Below are positions 55,383 to 64,000 of a stretch of DNA of 64,000 nucleotides, one piece after another. Numbering within the stretch: the first letter of the stretch is position 1; each line of letters opens with the position of its first letter. The notes beneath the pieces are model-generated. The model did not search any database. It was not told where the DNA came from and saw nothing but the letters and a program-made list of their open reading frames with translations. The stretch lies in contig UGTZ01000001.1 in NCBI GenBank assembly GCA_900455085.1, forward strand, positions 1,332,501 to 1,396,500, written 5' to 3'. Source of the stretch: Providencia rettgeri. GTDB lineage: Bacteria; Pseudomonadota; Gammaproteobacteria; Enterobacterales; Enterobacteriaceae. Both the position numbers and the translations under genes were made by a program.

Positions 55383-56534
55383 TTACAAGCCTGCGGCGGC
55401 GCGCAATGCTTCAGCTTTGTCAGTTTTTTCCCATGGGAACTGTGAACGACCAAAGTGGCCGTATGAAGCAGTTTGTTGGTAAATTGGGTGTAATAAGTCA
55501 AGCATCTTGATTAAGCCGTAAGGACGTAAGTCAAAGAATTCACGAACTAATTGAATTAATAATGACTCATCAACTTTACCTGTTCCAAAGGTTTCTACCA
55601 TAATCGATGTCGGTTCTGCCACGCCGATAGCGTAAGAAACTTGAATTTCACAACGGTCTGCGAGGCCCGCGGCGACAATATTTTTTGCCACGTAACGTGC
55701 TGCATAGGCTGCTGAACGGTCAACTTTTGATGGGTCTTTACCAGAGAATGCCCCACCGCCATGGCGAGCCATACCGCCGTAGGTATCTACAATGATTTTA
55801 CGGCCTGTTAAGCCACAGTCACCCATCGGCCCACCGATAACAAAACGACCCGTTGGGTTAATAAAGTACTTGGTATCTTTTGATAACCACTCTGCTGGTA
55901 GAACTGGCTTGATGATCTCTTCCATCACCGCTTCATGCAGGTCTTTTTGTTGAATATCTTCAGAATGCTGAGTAGATAAAACAACGGCATCAATACCTAC
56001 AATTTTGTTATTGTCGTATTGGAATGTTACCTGACTTTTCGCATCTGGGCGTAACCATGGCAACGTGCCATTTTTACGAACATCCGCTTGGCGCTGAACT
56101 AAGCGGTGTGCATAAGTAATAGGAGCAGGCATTAATACATCAGTTTCGTTGGTTGCATAACCAAACATTAGGCCTTGGTCACCCGCGCCTTGTTCTGATG
56201 GGTCAACACGGTCAACACCTTGGTTGATATCAGGCGACTGTTTACCAATTGCACTTAAAACAGCACATGAATTGGCATCGAAGCCCATTTCGGAACTGGT
56301 GTAGCCAATTTCGCGAACAGTTTTGCGCGTGATTTCTTCAATATCAACCCAAGCACTGGTGGTGATTTCTCCCCCGACCATTACCATACCTGTTTTGACG
56401 TAGGTTTCGCAGGCAACGCGAGCTTTCGGGTCTTGTTCCAGAATAGCATCAAGTACTGCGTCAGAGATTTGATCAGCAATTTTATCTGGATGCCCTTCTG
56501 ATACAGACTCAGAAGTAAAGAGATGTGTAGCCAT
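55383..56534 (-). CDS. metK: S-adenosylmethionine synthetase
   Basis: 383 residues, E. coli length. Makes S-adenosylmethionine from ATP and methionine. Signatures: SVSEGHPDKIADQISDAVLD, the hexapeptide GAGDQG and the P-loop-like GGGAFSGKDPSKVDRSAAY. AAGG lies upstream of the ATG. MetJ-like boxes precede the gene. SAM feeds spermidine synthesis, linked to the speAB genes alongside. Identity certain. Confidence 0.98.
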   Translation of the reverse strand: MATHLFTSESVSEGHPDKIADQISDAVLDAILEQDPKARVACETYVKTGMVMVGGEITTSAWVDIEEITRKTVREIGYTSSEMGFDANSCAVLSAIGKQSPDINQGVDRVDPSEQGAGDQGLMFGYATNETDVLMPAPITYAHRLVQRQADVRKNGTLPWLRPDAKSQVTFQYDNNKIVGIDAVVLSTQHSEDIQQKDLHEAVMEEIIKPVLPAEWLSKDTKYFINPTGRFVIGGPMGDCGLTGRKIIVDTYGGMARHGGGAFSGKDPSKVDRSAAYAARYVAKNIVAAGLADRCEIQVSYAIGVAEPTSIMVETFGTGKVDESLLIQLVREFFDLRPYGLIKMLDLLHPIYQQTASYGHFGRSQFPWEKTDKAEALRAAAGL

Positions 56535-56578
56535 GAGATTAATACCTTAAGAATTCGCAAATTTATAATTGGATGTTT

Positions 56579-56594
56579 TAACATCTAGACGGCT
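56579..56594 (-). promoter_or_regulatory. MetJ-like box upstream of metK
   Basis: On the minus strand AGCCGTCT-AGATGTTA reads as two tandem eight-base words. The first matches the met box AGACGTCT in seven of eight positions, the second in five. Confidence 0.4.
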
Positions 56595-56940
56595 ATTTTA
56601 GTCCCATACGGTAAAAATTTCTACCTGTATTTATACAAAAAAGGAATAGAGCCATAAAACAGCAATGGGTAAAGTTTTATCGCAATTTAGTCATTTTGGT
56701 TTTGCTTTTTGAGCGCAATAGATGTATAAACTGCGACCGTAACGGATGGTTGTTGTTTCCCGTTATATACCAGCAGAATGATATAAAACTTCTGCTATCT
56801 ATCAGGAATGTTTATAAACTTTTGAATTTCAATAAAAAAATAAGGTGATATAGCTTAAATCAACAGGTCAAACTGCCAAAATAGTGCTACCACATTGAAA
56901 TTTTAAAAGGGTAAACAGTTATATTGGGGGTTAATGGGTA

Positions 56941-57084
56941 ATGATCCATAATCTACTGAATAACAGTATCCAACCGTCATATGCGGATCGCCGCGTGACT
57001 TTGGCATTTACTTTCCTGTCATTCTTTACTTCATCACGAAGTTACCGTCACATCTTTAATACACCTTCGAGGCTGAGTCATTAA
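56941..57084 (+). CDS. possible 47-codon leader peptide of speA
   Basis: Small frame (starts MIHNLLNNSIQPSYADRRVT, ends TPSRLSH) about 170 bases before speA, with GGGGG ten bases ahead of its ATG. Arg codons cluster in it. The leader of the ornithine decarboxylase gene speF in E. coli encodes an ornithine-sensing peptide, so an arginine- or polyamine-sensing role here is conceivable. No similarity is recognised; it could be chance. Confidence 0.35.
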   Translation: MIHNLLNNSIQPSYADRRVTLAFTFLSFFTSSRSYRHIFNTPSRLSH

Positions 57085-57166
57085 TCTGTCAGCTTAAGGT
57101 CGTATATTGTCACTGTTTAGAAGTTCTAAGCACTTTTTATTAAAATCTGAGTATTGCCGTTTCCCC

Positions 57167-57193
57167 GACATAACTGCCTTGCAGTGTTATGTC
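57167..57193 (+). promoter_or_regulatory. leader hairpin upstream of speA
   Basis: GACATAA-CTGC / GCAG-TG-TTATGTC with a CTT loop forms a strong stem with a two-base bulge, 62 bases before the speA ATG. Possible control element in a leader of about 300 bases. Confidence 0.45.
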
Positions 57194-57254
57194 CTCACTG
57201 ACATGCATCAGGAAGGAGAACGCGTCACTCACCCCTCCATAAAAGGAGTTTATT

Positions 57255-59159
57255 ATGAATGATAATATCGCTCGCAAAATGCGTCAGACGTACAACATCG
57301 CGTATTGGGGTGGTGGTTACTATCAGGTGAATGAGCGCGGAAATGTCTGTGTTTGCCCGAATCCTGAGAACCCTGACACCTTTGTTGATTTAGCTGACCT
57401 CGTTAATCAGGTTAAAGAAGAGCAGGAGCATTTACGCTTACCTGCATTGTTTTGTTTCCCGCAAATCTTACAGCATCGTTTACGTTCAATAAACGCGGCA
57501 TTTAGACGCGCACGTGAGTCTTATGGCTATAAAGGCGATTACTTTCTGGTTTATCCCATAAAAGTTAACCAGCAACGCCGAGTCATTGAATCGCTGGTTA
57601 ATTCTGGCGAGCCACTCGGCCTTGAAGCGGGTTCAAAAGCTGAATTAATGGCTGTTTTAGCCAACGCAGGTAAAACACAGACTGTTATCGTCTGTAATGG
57701 GTATAAAGACCGTGAATATATCCGATTAGCGTTAATTGGGGAAAAATTAGGTCACAAGGTTTATCTTGTTATCGAAAAAATGTCTGAAATTGAGATGGTA
57801 TTGGCAGAAGCGGAAAGCTTAAATGTCACGCCACGCTTAGGGGTTCGTGCCCGTTTGGCTTCCCAAGGCTCAGGTAAATGGCAGGCAAGTGGCGGTGAAA
57901 AATCTAAATTTGGTTTGGCTGCAACTCAAGTACTGCAATTAGTGGAAATTTTACGCAATGCGAATCGCCTAGACAGCTTACAGTTGCTTCATTTCCATTT
58001 AGGCTCTCAGATGGCCAATATTCGCGACATCGCTACGGGGGTCCGTGAATCAGCGCGTTTCTATGTGGAATTACATCGCCTAGGCGTTAACATTCAGTGC
58101 TTTGATGTGGGCGGTGGTCTTGGTGTTGACTATGAAGGTACTCGTTCTCAATCCGATTGCTCGGTCAACTATGGTTTAAATGAATACGCTAACAACGTGA
58201 TTTGGGCAATTGGGGATGCGTGTGAAGAATTCGATTTACCGCACCCAACCGTAATCACAGAGTCTGGCCGAGCACTTACTGCTCATCATACCGTTTTAGT
58301 CTCCAATGTAATTGGTGTTGAGCGTAATGAATTTACCAAAACAACACCACCTCATGAAGATGCACCACGCTCATTGATTTCCTTATGGGAAACGTGGGAG
58401 TCAATGCAGCATCAAGGTAATAGCCGTTCATTACGTGAATGGCTGCATGATAGCCAGTTCGACTTACAAGAAGCGCACACTCAGTATGCACACGGCGTAC
58501 TAGATTTAACGCAACGTGCATGGGCAGAAGAGTTATATCTAAATATTTGCCGCCGTATTCAACAGGATTTAGATCCAAGTAATCGTGCTCATCGTCCGAT
58601 AATCGACGAACTCCAAGAGCGCATGGCTGATAAGTTTTATGTGAATTTTTCCTTATTCCAATCGCTACCAGACTCTTGGGGAATCGACCAAGTGTTCCCA
58701 GTATTACCGATTGAAGGGTTAGATAAACCATTAGACCGTCGCGCGGTACTGTTAGATATCACCTGTGACTCAGACGGTATTATTGACCATTACGTTGATG
58801 GTGATGGCGTTGAAACCACAATGCCAATGCCTGCATATGACCCAGAAAACCCACCAATGATAGGTTTCTTTATGATTGGGGCATACCAAGAAATTTTAGG
58901 TAACATGCATAACCTATTTGGTGATACTGCCGCGATAGATGTCTGGGTTGATAGCCAAGGCAACTTGCGTTACTTGCAAAGTGAAGAGGGCGATTCTGTG
59001 GCAGATATGCTGCAATACGTCAAATTAGTACCGGAAGTCCTACTAGAAAGCTTTACAGAGCAAGTAAAAGGCACCGGTTTAAGTGAGCAACTTCAAAAAG
59101 ACTTTGTGGAAGAGTTCGAGAATGGCCTATATGGGTATACTTATTTAGAAGACGAATAA
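57255..59159 (+). CDS. speA: biosynthetic arginine decarboxylase
   Basis: 634-residue PLP enzyme that decarboxylates arginine to agmatine, the first step of the speA-speB route to putrescine. The PLP lysine is in YPIKVNQQ; LLHFHLGSQ, FDVGGGLGVDYEGT and ITESGRAL are family motifs. AAAGGAG precedes the ATG. A long leader with a possible small frame and hairpin suggests post-transcriptional control. speB follows after 442 bases that contain two ERIC elements. Confidence 0.97.
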   Translation: MNDNIARKMRQTYNIAYWGGGYYQVNERGNVCVCPNPENPDTFVDLADLVNQVKEEQEHLRLPALFCFPQILQHRLRSINAAFRRARESYGYKGDYFLVYPIKVNQQRRVIESLVNSGEPLGLEAGSKAELMAVLANAGKTQTVIVCNGYKDREYIRLALIGEKLGHKVYLVIEKMSEIEMVLAEAESLNVTPRLGVRARLASQGSGKWQASGGEKSKFGLAATQVLQLVEILRNANRLDSLQLLHFHLGSQMANIRDIATGVRESARFYVELHRLGVNIQCFDVGGGLGVDYEGTRSQSDCSVNYGLNEYANNVIWAIGDACEEFDLPHPTVITESGRALTAHHTVLVSNVIGVERNEFTKTTPPHEDAPRSLISLWETWESMQHQGNSRSLREWLHDSQFDLQEAHTQYAHGVLDLTQRAWAEELYLNICRRIQQDLDPSNRAHRPIIDELQERMADKFYVNFSLFQSLPDSWGIDQVFPVLPIEGLDKPLDRRAVLLDITCDSDGIIDHYVDGDGVETTMPMPAYDPENPPMIGFFMIGAYQEILGNMHNLFGDTAAIDVWVDSQGNLRYLQSEEGDSVADMLQYVKLVPEVLLESFTEQVKGTGLSEQLQKDFVEEFENGLYGYTYLEDE

Positions 59160-59165
59160 ATGCTC

Positions 59166-59293
59166 AATGCGCGTTATATTTCGCACCGTCGCGTTGTTGG
59201 CTACATTTGCCAACCCTAGTCACATACTTGTGTATGCTCCTAGGGATTGGCTCATTTTGCCGCCTAGCGACAGCACGAACTATTTAGCGCATT
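59166..59293. repeat. ERIC element, copy 1 (speA-speB spacer)
   Basis: About 128 bp, bounded by AATGCGC and GCGCATT. The core CATACTTGTGTATGCTCCTA plus GGGATTGGCTC resembles the ERIC consensus (TTACTTATGTAAGCTCCTGGGGATTCAC). A 50-bp core (59219-59268) is identical in copy 2. Confidence 0.85.
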
Positions 59294-59314
59294 AATATAT
59301 GAGATTAATGTGTT

Positions 59315-59443
59315 CAATGTTCGTTATGCTTCAAGTGGTGGTGGTGTGGCAACGCTCAGTTATTTGGGTCACATACTTGTGTATGCTCCTAGGGATTGGC
59401 TCATTTTGCCGCCTAGCCACAACATGAACTATTTAGCGCATTA
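59315..59443. repeat. ERIC element, copy 2 (speA-speB spacer)
   Basis: Second, direct copy of about 129 bp, 21 bases after the first. It shares the 50-bp core (59368-59417) and the end GAACTATTTAGCGCATTA; the left arm differs. The remaining spacer to speB shows no gene. Confidence 0.85.
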
Positions 59444-59601
59444 AATGACTCATAGGGCATTAAGATAGTGAACAGATAATAACTTTGTGCAAATAACATG
59501 ATTTGTTTATTATTTATACTGTACGAAGTTAATTAGGTAAAACTATTCGAACCAAATATAAAAAGGGCTTGCTAACGGGCTGGCCTATTTGAGGAAGAAA
59601 A

Positions 59602-60522
59602 ATGATTAATAGTACTTTAGGCAATCAAGTTGATAATTCACTGGTTTCTAACGCATTTGGTTTCTTACGTTTTCCGCTGAATTTTCAGCCTTACAGCTCA
59701 GACGCTGAGTGGGTGATCACGGGTGTGCCCTTCGATATGGCAACCTCAGGCCGTGCAGGTAGCCGTCATGGGCCAGCCGCTATTCGCCAAGTGTCTACTA
59801 ACCTTGCATGGGAAAGTCACCGTTGGCCGTGGAACTTTAAACTAACCGAACGTTTAAATGTCGTCGATTGTGGTGATGTGGTGTTTGCTTTCGGTGATGC
59901 GCAAGACATGAGTGATAAACTGCAAGCACATACTGAAAAACTACTTGAATCAGGTAAACGCTGCTTGACCTTTGGTGGTGACCATTTCGTTACACTGCCA
60001 TTGCTGCGCGCTCATGCAAAACACTTCGGTAAAATGGCCTTGGTTCATTTCGATGCGCACACTGACACCTATGGCAATGGCAGCAAATTTGACCACGGAA
60101 CCATGTTCTATCATGCACCAAAAGAAGGTCTGATCGACCCAAATCATTCAGTACAAATTGGTATTCGTACCGAACATGACAGCGATAATGGCTTTACTGT
60201 ATTGGATGCAGGTCAGGTGAATGATCGTAGCGTGGATGATATGGTTGCGCAGATCAAAGAGATTGTCGGTGACCTACCTGTTTACCTGACTTTCGATATT
60301 GACTGCCTTGACCCTGCATTTGCACCGGGCACAGGAACCCCTGTTATTGGTGGTTTAACGTCAGATCGTGCATTGAAATTATTGCGTGGAATACAGTCAT
60401 TAAATATCGTGGGTATGGATTTAGTGGAAGTCGCTCCGGCTTATGACCAATCTGAAATCACGGCATTAGCCGCAGCATCTATCGCATTAGAGATGCTGTA
60501 TATCCAAGCTGCTAAAAAATAA
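59602..60522 (+). CDS. speB: agmatinase
   Basis: 306-residue Mn2+-dependent ureohydrolase converting agmatine to putrescine and urea. All metal ligands are visible: GGDHFVTLP, HFDAHTDTY and TFDIDCLDPAFAPGTGTP. Length equals E. coli SpeB. GAGGAAG precedes the ATG. It follows speA but is separated by ERIC repeats, so it may rely partly on its own promoter. A terminator follows. Confidence 0.97.
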   Translation: MINSTLGNQVDNSLVSNAFGFLRFPLNFQPYSSDAEWVITGVPFDMATSGRAGSRHGPAAIRQVSTNLAWESHRWPWNFKLTERLNVVDCGDVVFAFGDAQDMSDKLQAHTEKLLESGKRCLTFGGDHFVTLPLLRAHAKHFGKMALVHFDAHTDTYGNGSKFDHGTMFYHAPKEGLIDPNHSVQIGIRTEHDSDNGFTVLDAGQVNDRSVDDMVAQIKEIVGDLPVYLTFDIDCLDPAFAPGTGTPVIGGLTSDRALKLLRGIQSLNIVGMDLVEVAPAYDQSEITALAAASIALEMLYIQAAKK

Positions 60523-60547
60523 GTCATTTATTTTCAATTGCATCATT

Positions 60548-60571
60548 AAGCCACCGATTGGTGGCTTTTTT
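60548..60571 (+). terminator. speB terminator
   Basis: AAGCCACC / GGTGGCTT hairpin with a GATT loop and a T run. The following 280 bases to budC are AT-rich promoter sequence without a gene. Confidence 0.9.
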
Positions 60572-60858
60572 ATGTCCATATTTTATATAAGTGGTTATCA
60601 ATTATACTAAAAATCAATAAATCGCATTTTTTGCTTATTGAATTGAGAATGATTTTTATTAACAATAATCTTGTAATTTACGTCTATATGTATTTTTCTA
60701 CGGTAAAAAAAACATATTAACCTTGTAAATAGTGAAATATTTTTTATAAATAACAAATATTAGGCTAAAATTAATACTTTGTAACTTATTGTTATTGTTG
60801 CTAACTTAATATTAAAGGTGAACTAGTCAATTTGGCTATTATTCAGTAGGAGAAAAGT

Positions 60859-61638
60859 ATGGCGTTAAATAATAAAGTTATCTTAGTTACTGGTGCAGCT
60901 CAAGGTATTGGTCGTGGTATCGCATTGCGTTTAGCGAAAGAAGGCGCTGATATCGCACTGGTGGATTTGAAAAAAGACAAGCTCCAAGATGTTGCCAAAG
61001 AAATTGAAGCGTTAGGCCGTAAAGTAACAACATTTGCCGCAGATATCAGTCAACGTGACCAAGTTTTTGCTGCGGTGGCTCATGCAGAAGCTCAATTGGG
61101 TGGTTTTGATGTAATGATTAATAACGCGGGGATTGCACAAGTTAAGCCAATCGCTGATGTTCGCCAAGAAGATATGGATTTAATCTTCAAAATCAACGTA
61201 GATGGAACCATGTGGGGCATTCAAGCTGCTAGTGAAAAATTCCAAGAACGTAAACACAAAGGAAAAATCATCAATGCATCCTCTATTGCAGGACATGATG
61301 GTTTTGCAATGTTAGGTGTTTACTCTGCCACAAAATTTGCCGTACGCGCATTAACGCAAGCCGCGGCAAAAGAATACGCCAGTTCAGGTATCACTGTGAA
61401 TGCTTATTGCCCAGGTATTGTTGGGACAGATATGTGGGTAGAGATTGATGAGCGTTTCTCTGAAATCACAGGTACGCCAAAAGGTGAAACCTATAAAAAA
61501 TATGTCGAGGGCATCGCATTAGGCCGAGCACAAACGCCTGAAGATGTCGCGGGGTTAGTTGCATTTTTAGCGAGTGATGACTCAGACTATATTACAGGAC
61601 AATCAATTTTGACTGATGGCGGGATTGTGTATCGTTAA
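60859..61638 (+). CDS. budC: acetoin reductase / meso-2,3-butanediol dehydrogenase
   Basis: 259-residue classical short-chain dehydrogenase: TGAAQGIGRGIA cofactor motif, NNAGIA, catalytic Ser in INASSIAGH and YSATK (Tyr/Lys). The body closely resembles BudC-type acetoin reductases, including NAYCPGIVGTDMW and the ending GQSILTDGGIVYR. It reduces acetoin or diacetyl with NADH. No budAB lies in the window. AGGAG before the ATG. Confidence 0.88.
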   Translation: MALNNKVILVTGAAQGIGRGIALRLAKEGADIALVDLKKDKLQDVAKEIEALGRKVTTFAADISQRDQVFAAVAHAEAQLGGFDVMINNAGIAQVKPIADVRQEDMDLIFKINVDGTMWGIQAASEKFQERKHKGKIINASSIAGHDGFAMLGVYSATKFAVRALTQAAAKEYASSGITVNAYCPGIVGTDMWVEIDERFSEITGTPKGETYKKYVEGIALGRAQTPEDVAGLVAFLASDDSDYITGQSILTDGGIVYR

Positions 61639-61664
61639 TTAAGTACTCACTTATATTTGTATTA

Positions 61665-61696
61665 AAAACCGTATCTTATTTATTAGATACGGTTTT
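61665..61696. terminator. budC terminator
   Basis: AAAACCGTATCT / AGATACGGTTTT 12-bp stem, T-rich on both strands, between convergent genes. Confidence 0.9.
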
Positions 61697-61710
61697 AGCA
61701 CTAAGATATG

Positions 61711-62428
61711 TTAACTTTGATAAAATGATTGTTGGGCATCAATGCTAAAACTACGATGGTTATGTATAATCTCATCCTCTCTATGCATTAGTGCTATATT
61801 TTCTTTTTGGTGCTTGAAAACATTTATTTGTTCTATAAGTAAACTTCCTTCTTGGGGTATAAGTTTACCTTTTCTTCCTGCAAATATATGTTTTCTTTCC
61901 ATATTATAATTATCTCTATTATTATAGTAAATAGTGTTTAGGAAATCATTTTTAATTTTAATGCCATTGTTAAATTCATTTGTTAATTGGCTCTCAAGTG
62001 AATTTATTGTGTTGTGTAAATCGCATAATTTATCCTTAGGAATAGATAAGCTTTGATTAAATGTATTGGGGTAAAATTTAGGATTTATGAGATCAATATA
62101 ATTATTTACTTTAGTATCTAACTTTATGTTATAAAATGACAATTCATCATTTTCAACTCTTTTTTTAAGCTCTTCAATAGATTCCATTGTATCTAGTTCG
62201 TAACTGATATCCACTAATTTATACATCTCATCAACAAGTAGCATTGCTTTAGGGAGATAATATTCTTTATATGCATTAAGTTCATTTATTCCATTCGTTA
62301 ATATACTATAGTTATAATGTACTTTATTATCAATAATTTTTGGGCAACGGTCCCTTATTTCTGTTAATATTTAATTCTTCACCTTTTATATCATTGATTG
62401 ATGGCTTTATATTAGATGTATTGTCCAT
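61711..62428 (-). pseudogene. AT-rich orphan protein, unknown, frameshifted
   Basis: About 238 residues from an ATG at 62428 with GGAGA well placed before it. The first frame (MDNTSNIKPSINDIKGEELN) stops after about 32 codons. Removing one G from GGG (plus-strand CCC, 62352-62354) joins it to the long frame that contains MLLVDEMYKLVDISYELD and ends DAQQSFYQS. The protein is Asn/Ile/Lys-rich, predicted mostly helical, with no signal peptide or membrane segment. I recognise no family. Its strong AT bias against its neighbours suggests horizontal acquisition; a secreted effector is one of several possibilities. Confidence 0.5.
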
Positions 62429-62559
62429 AATTTTATCTCCATTTTTATAAACTACGTTATTGGTTTTTTTTATTTTAACAATAGCTTTAATGGAAGTATA
62501 ATTTATATTTCATATGTTATTCTAATTAATGTAATAACTAAATTTATCATAAATAATTA

Positions 62560-63427
62560 TTATCTACTTAATGATTTTAAAATAGTTATTGCCTGTGTCC
62601 AAAGTAATGAACCTCCTTCATCTGAAAATAAATGGTGTTCACAATTAGGAAAGCGTTTTGCCAGTGTTTGCCCAAAATCAGGTGAATGAACGGAGCTGAC
62701 ATCTAATTGGCCATACCATAAAGAAACTGGGCATTGAATATCTTCAGGGGTGAATCCCCAAGGCTGTAAAGAGAGTAATAAATCCTGTACATAACCTTGA
62801 TTACCTAGGGTAAAAGCTCGTCGAATACACGCAGTATAGGCATCAAGGAATTGTTCTTCATTATAAAGTTGTTGGTCAATATCTGCGCTGCAATTAAGAA
62901 TAAATGCCAACAGCCACTCACCAGTGACATTCTTTAATAGCCAATCTGACAGGGCTTCAGGGGTGTTAAGAGCTTGTTCTTGCATGTTCACGACATCCGT
63001 GCGGAGCATCGCGCGAGTTGCAGGGTATTCAAATTGGTCTTGCCCAGACACAATAGACAGTGAAATAGGCTGGCAATAGTGGGCGATAGCCATGGCAAAA
63101 ATAGCACCTTGAGAAAAACCAACGACAGAAAATTGGGTAATGGATTGCTCATTTAGCAGTGCTTGAACATCCATAGCAAAGCTTTTCAATGATTTTTTCA
63201 GGGTGAAATGTGGATTCACCAAGGCCTGCACGTTCAGGAACAATCAAACGAATGTTCAGTTGTTCGAGTAAATCCAGACCAAACCCTAATGAACCACTCA
63301 TCCCTGCTCCTGTACAAAAAACAACAGGGAAACCTGTTTTAGGGCCTGATTCAAACCAGCAAAATTGGCGGCTATCAGGTAATTTCATCGTGTGTTGATG
63401 TGTGTTGGTCAGTGGTGTGTTATACAT
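62560..63427 (-). pseudogene. alpha/beta hydrolase, one-base frameshift
   Basis: About 288 residues. The N-terminal part (LPDSRQFCWFESGPKTGFPVVFCTGAG) has the oxyanion region, and the second part has the nucleophile elbow VVGFSQGAIFAM and a late Asp/His pair (YGQLDVSS, CEHHLFSDEGG). The first frame leaves the fold after ESTFHPEK. Removing one A from the six-A run (plus-strand T run 63193-63198) joins ESTFHPEK-SLKSFAMDVQ cleanly. AGGAATTC precedes the ATG. Esterase or similar; substrate unknown. Confidence 0.8.
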
Positions 63428-63591
63428 GGTGAATTCCTAACACAGAGCAGGTACAGATTGGGTGATAAGATAGGTCAGTTAATAATTATTAAAACTGGCA
63501 TTGTTATAGTTGCAATTTTAAAGTATTAAATAGGTAAAATGCAAAATATTATCTTAATAAATATCAATTCATTAATAATGAGAAGAGTAAA

Positions 63592-63828
63592 ATGGCATTT
63601 TCTGAATCAGAAAAACAGATTTTGTTGGCAGTTAAAGGCGTCGGGCCTACAGTGATTAGCCGTTTAGAACAAATGGGGTTTAGTTCATTTGCACAATTGA
63701 GCGAAGCTTCCTACGATGAAATTTTAATTTATGGGGCAGCATTAACAGGCTCAAGTTGCTGGAAAAATAGCCCACAAGCGAAAAAAGCGGTAGAAGGGGC
63801 TATTTTAGCGGCTAAACAAGCGGTTTAG
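63592..63828 (+). CDS. small helix-hairpin-helix protein
   Basis: 78 residues with an HhH motif (VKGVGPTVISRLEQMGFSSFAQLSEAS) like the C-terminal domain of TfoX or the Cdd1 'pathogenicity locus' family. HhH units bind DNA non-specifically. The Cys in GSSCWKNSPQAKKAV is a noticeable extra. Monocistronic. Function unknown; a role in DNA metabolism or competence is only suggested by the fold. Confidence 0.7.
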   Translation: MAFSESEKQILLAVKGVGPTVISRLEQMGFSSFAQLSEASYDEILIYGAALTGSSCWKNSPQAKKAVEGAILAAKQAV

Positions 63829-63837
63829 GTTGCCATC

Positions 63838-64000
63838 TTAATCAGTTTGGTTTCTCATTTTCCATTTTTTACTGCGCAAGATATTGAGAACTTGTACTGT
63901 CATGGAAAAGAACATCGCAAAGTAGATATAGCCTTTTGATACATGAACTTGAACACTTTCGAGTAGTAAGGTGAAACCAACAAGAATTAAAAATGATAAG
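63838..64000 (-). CDS. TerC-family membrane protein, C-terminal fragment
   Basis: The window end cuts this gene. The readable 53 or so residues (LILVGFTLLLESVQVHVSKGYIYFAMFFSMTVQVLNIL) match the last helices of TerC/YoaE-type integral membrane proteins, in particular the KGYIYFAM motif. The stop is at 63838-63840. The start lies beyond position 64000. Confidence 0.7.
   Translation of the reverse strand, partial: LSFLILVGFTLLLESVQVHVSKGYIYFAMFFSMTVQVLNILRSKKWKMRNQTD

Noticed and set aside
1..64000. CRISPR arrays, tRNA/rRNA genes, insertion sequences, prophage or toxin-antitoxin pairs
   Set aside because: No regularly spaced repeats, cloverleaf sequences, transposase or integrase reading frames were found on either strand.

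Overview
The window looks like a chromosomal segment of a low-GC member of the Enterobacterales. The best fit is the family Morganellaceae, probably Providencia. This rests on the E. coli-like gene sets (nap-ccm, nrfA, hcp-hcr, speAB, metK, yceJI, clcA), the AT-rich spacers, the ERIC-type intergenic palindromes and the myo-inositol locus. The species call is an inference. I see no rRNA, tRNA, phage, insertion sequence or CRISPR array.

Layout. (1) 1-13.3 kb: anaerobic nitrate/nitrite respiration. nrfA runs leftward; napFDAGHBC (periplasmic nitrate reductase) runs rightward and is followed by cytochrome c maturation genes ccmCDEFGH. ccmA and ccmB are not between napC and ccmC. (2) 13.3-18.1 kb: a repeat/terminator block, then a small uncharacterised catabolic cassette: a DeoR-ribokinase fusion protein, a glutamine-amidotransferase-like protein, a DUF606-type transporter and a phosphotriesterase-like hydrolase. 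(3) 18.4-22 kb: a His/Met-rich small membrane protein, a TonB-dependent copper receptor and a convergent Rob-like regulator. (4) 22-38.3 kb: an AT-rich desert with a small XRE regulator, then the myo-inositol region: a degenerate oxidoreductase, an RpiR-type regulator, iolA, iolD, iolG, an iolT-type transporter, a lone PTS EIIA, a second Gfo/Idh/MocA dehydrogenase, iolC-DUF2090, iolE and iolB. At least four promoters here share the inverted repeat TGAAA-N6-TTYYR, which I propose is the operator of the RpiR-type regulator. (5) 38.4-51.5 kb: housekeeping and stress genes (NAD-binding protein, FUSC protein, orphan mdcG, GST, yceJ-yceI, a membrane-anchored unknown, a secreted choloylglycine-hydrolase-family enzyme, tehB, clcA, hcp-hcr with NsrR/FNR-like sites, a mini HEAT protein). 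(6) 52-64 kb: an M-box riboswitch controlling an MgtE-type Mg transporter, sprT, a sulfur-responsive ArsR-type regulator with two YeeE/YedE proteins, metK, speA-speB with a long leader and ERIC repeats, a budC-type dehydrogenase, an AT-rich orphan gene, an alpha/beta hydrolase, a small HhH protein and the end of a terC-type gene.

A strong technical signal runs through the window. Nine genes (ccmC, ccmG, the DUF606 transporter, the degenerate oxidoreductase, iolA, iolD, hcr, the orphan at 62 kb and the hydrolase at 63 kb) are each broken by one small frameshift, mostly at mononucleotide runs, with otherwise intact protein on both sides. This looks more like uncorrected sequencing indels than gene decay. 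Those genes are annotated here as single frameshifted loci.
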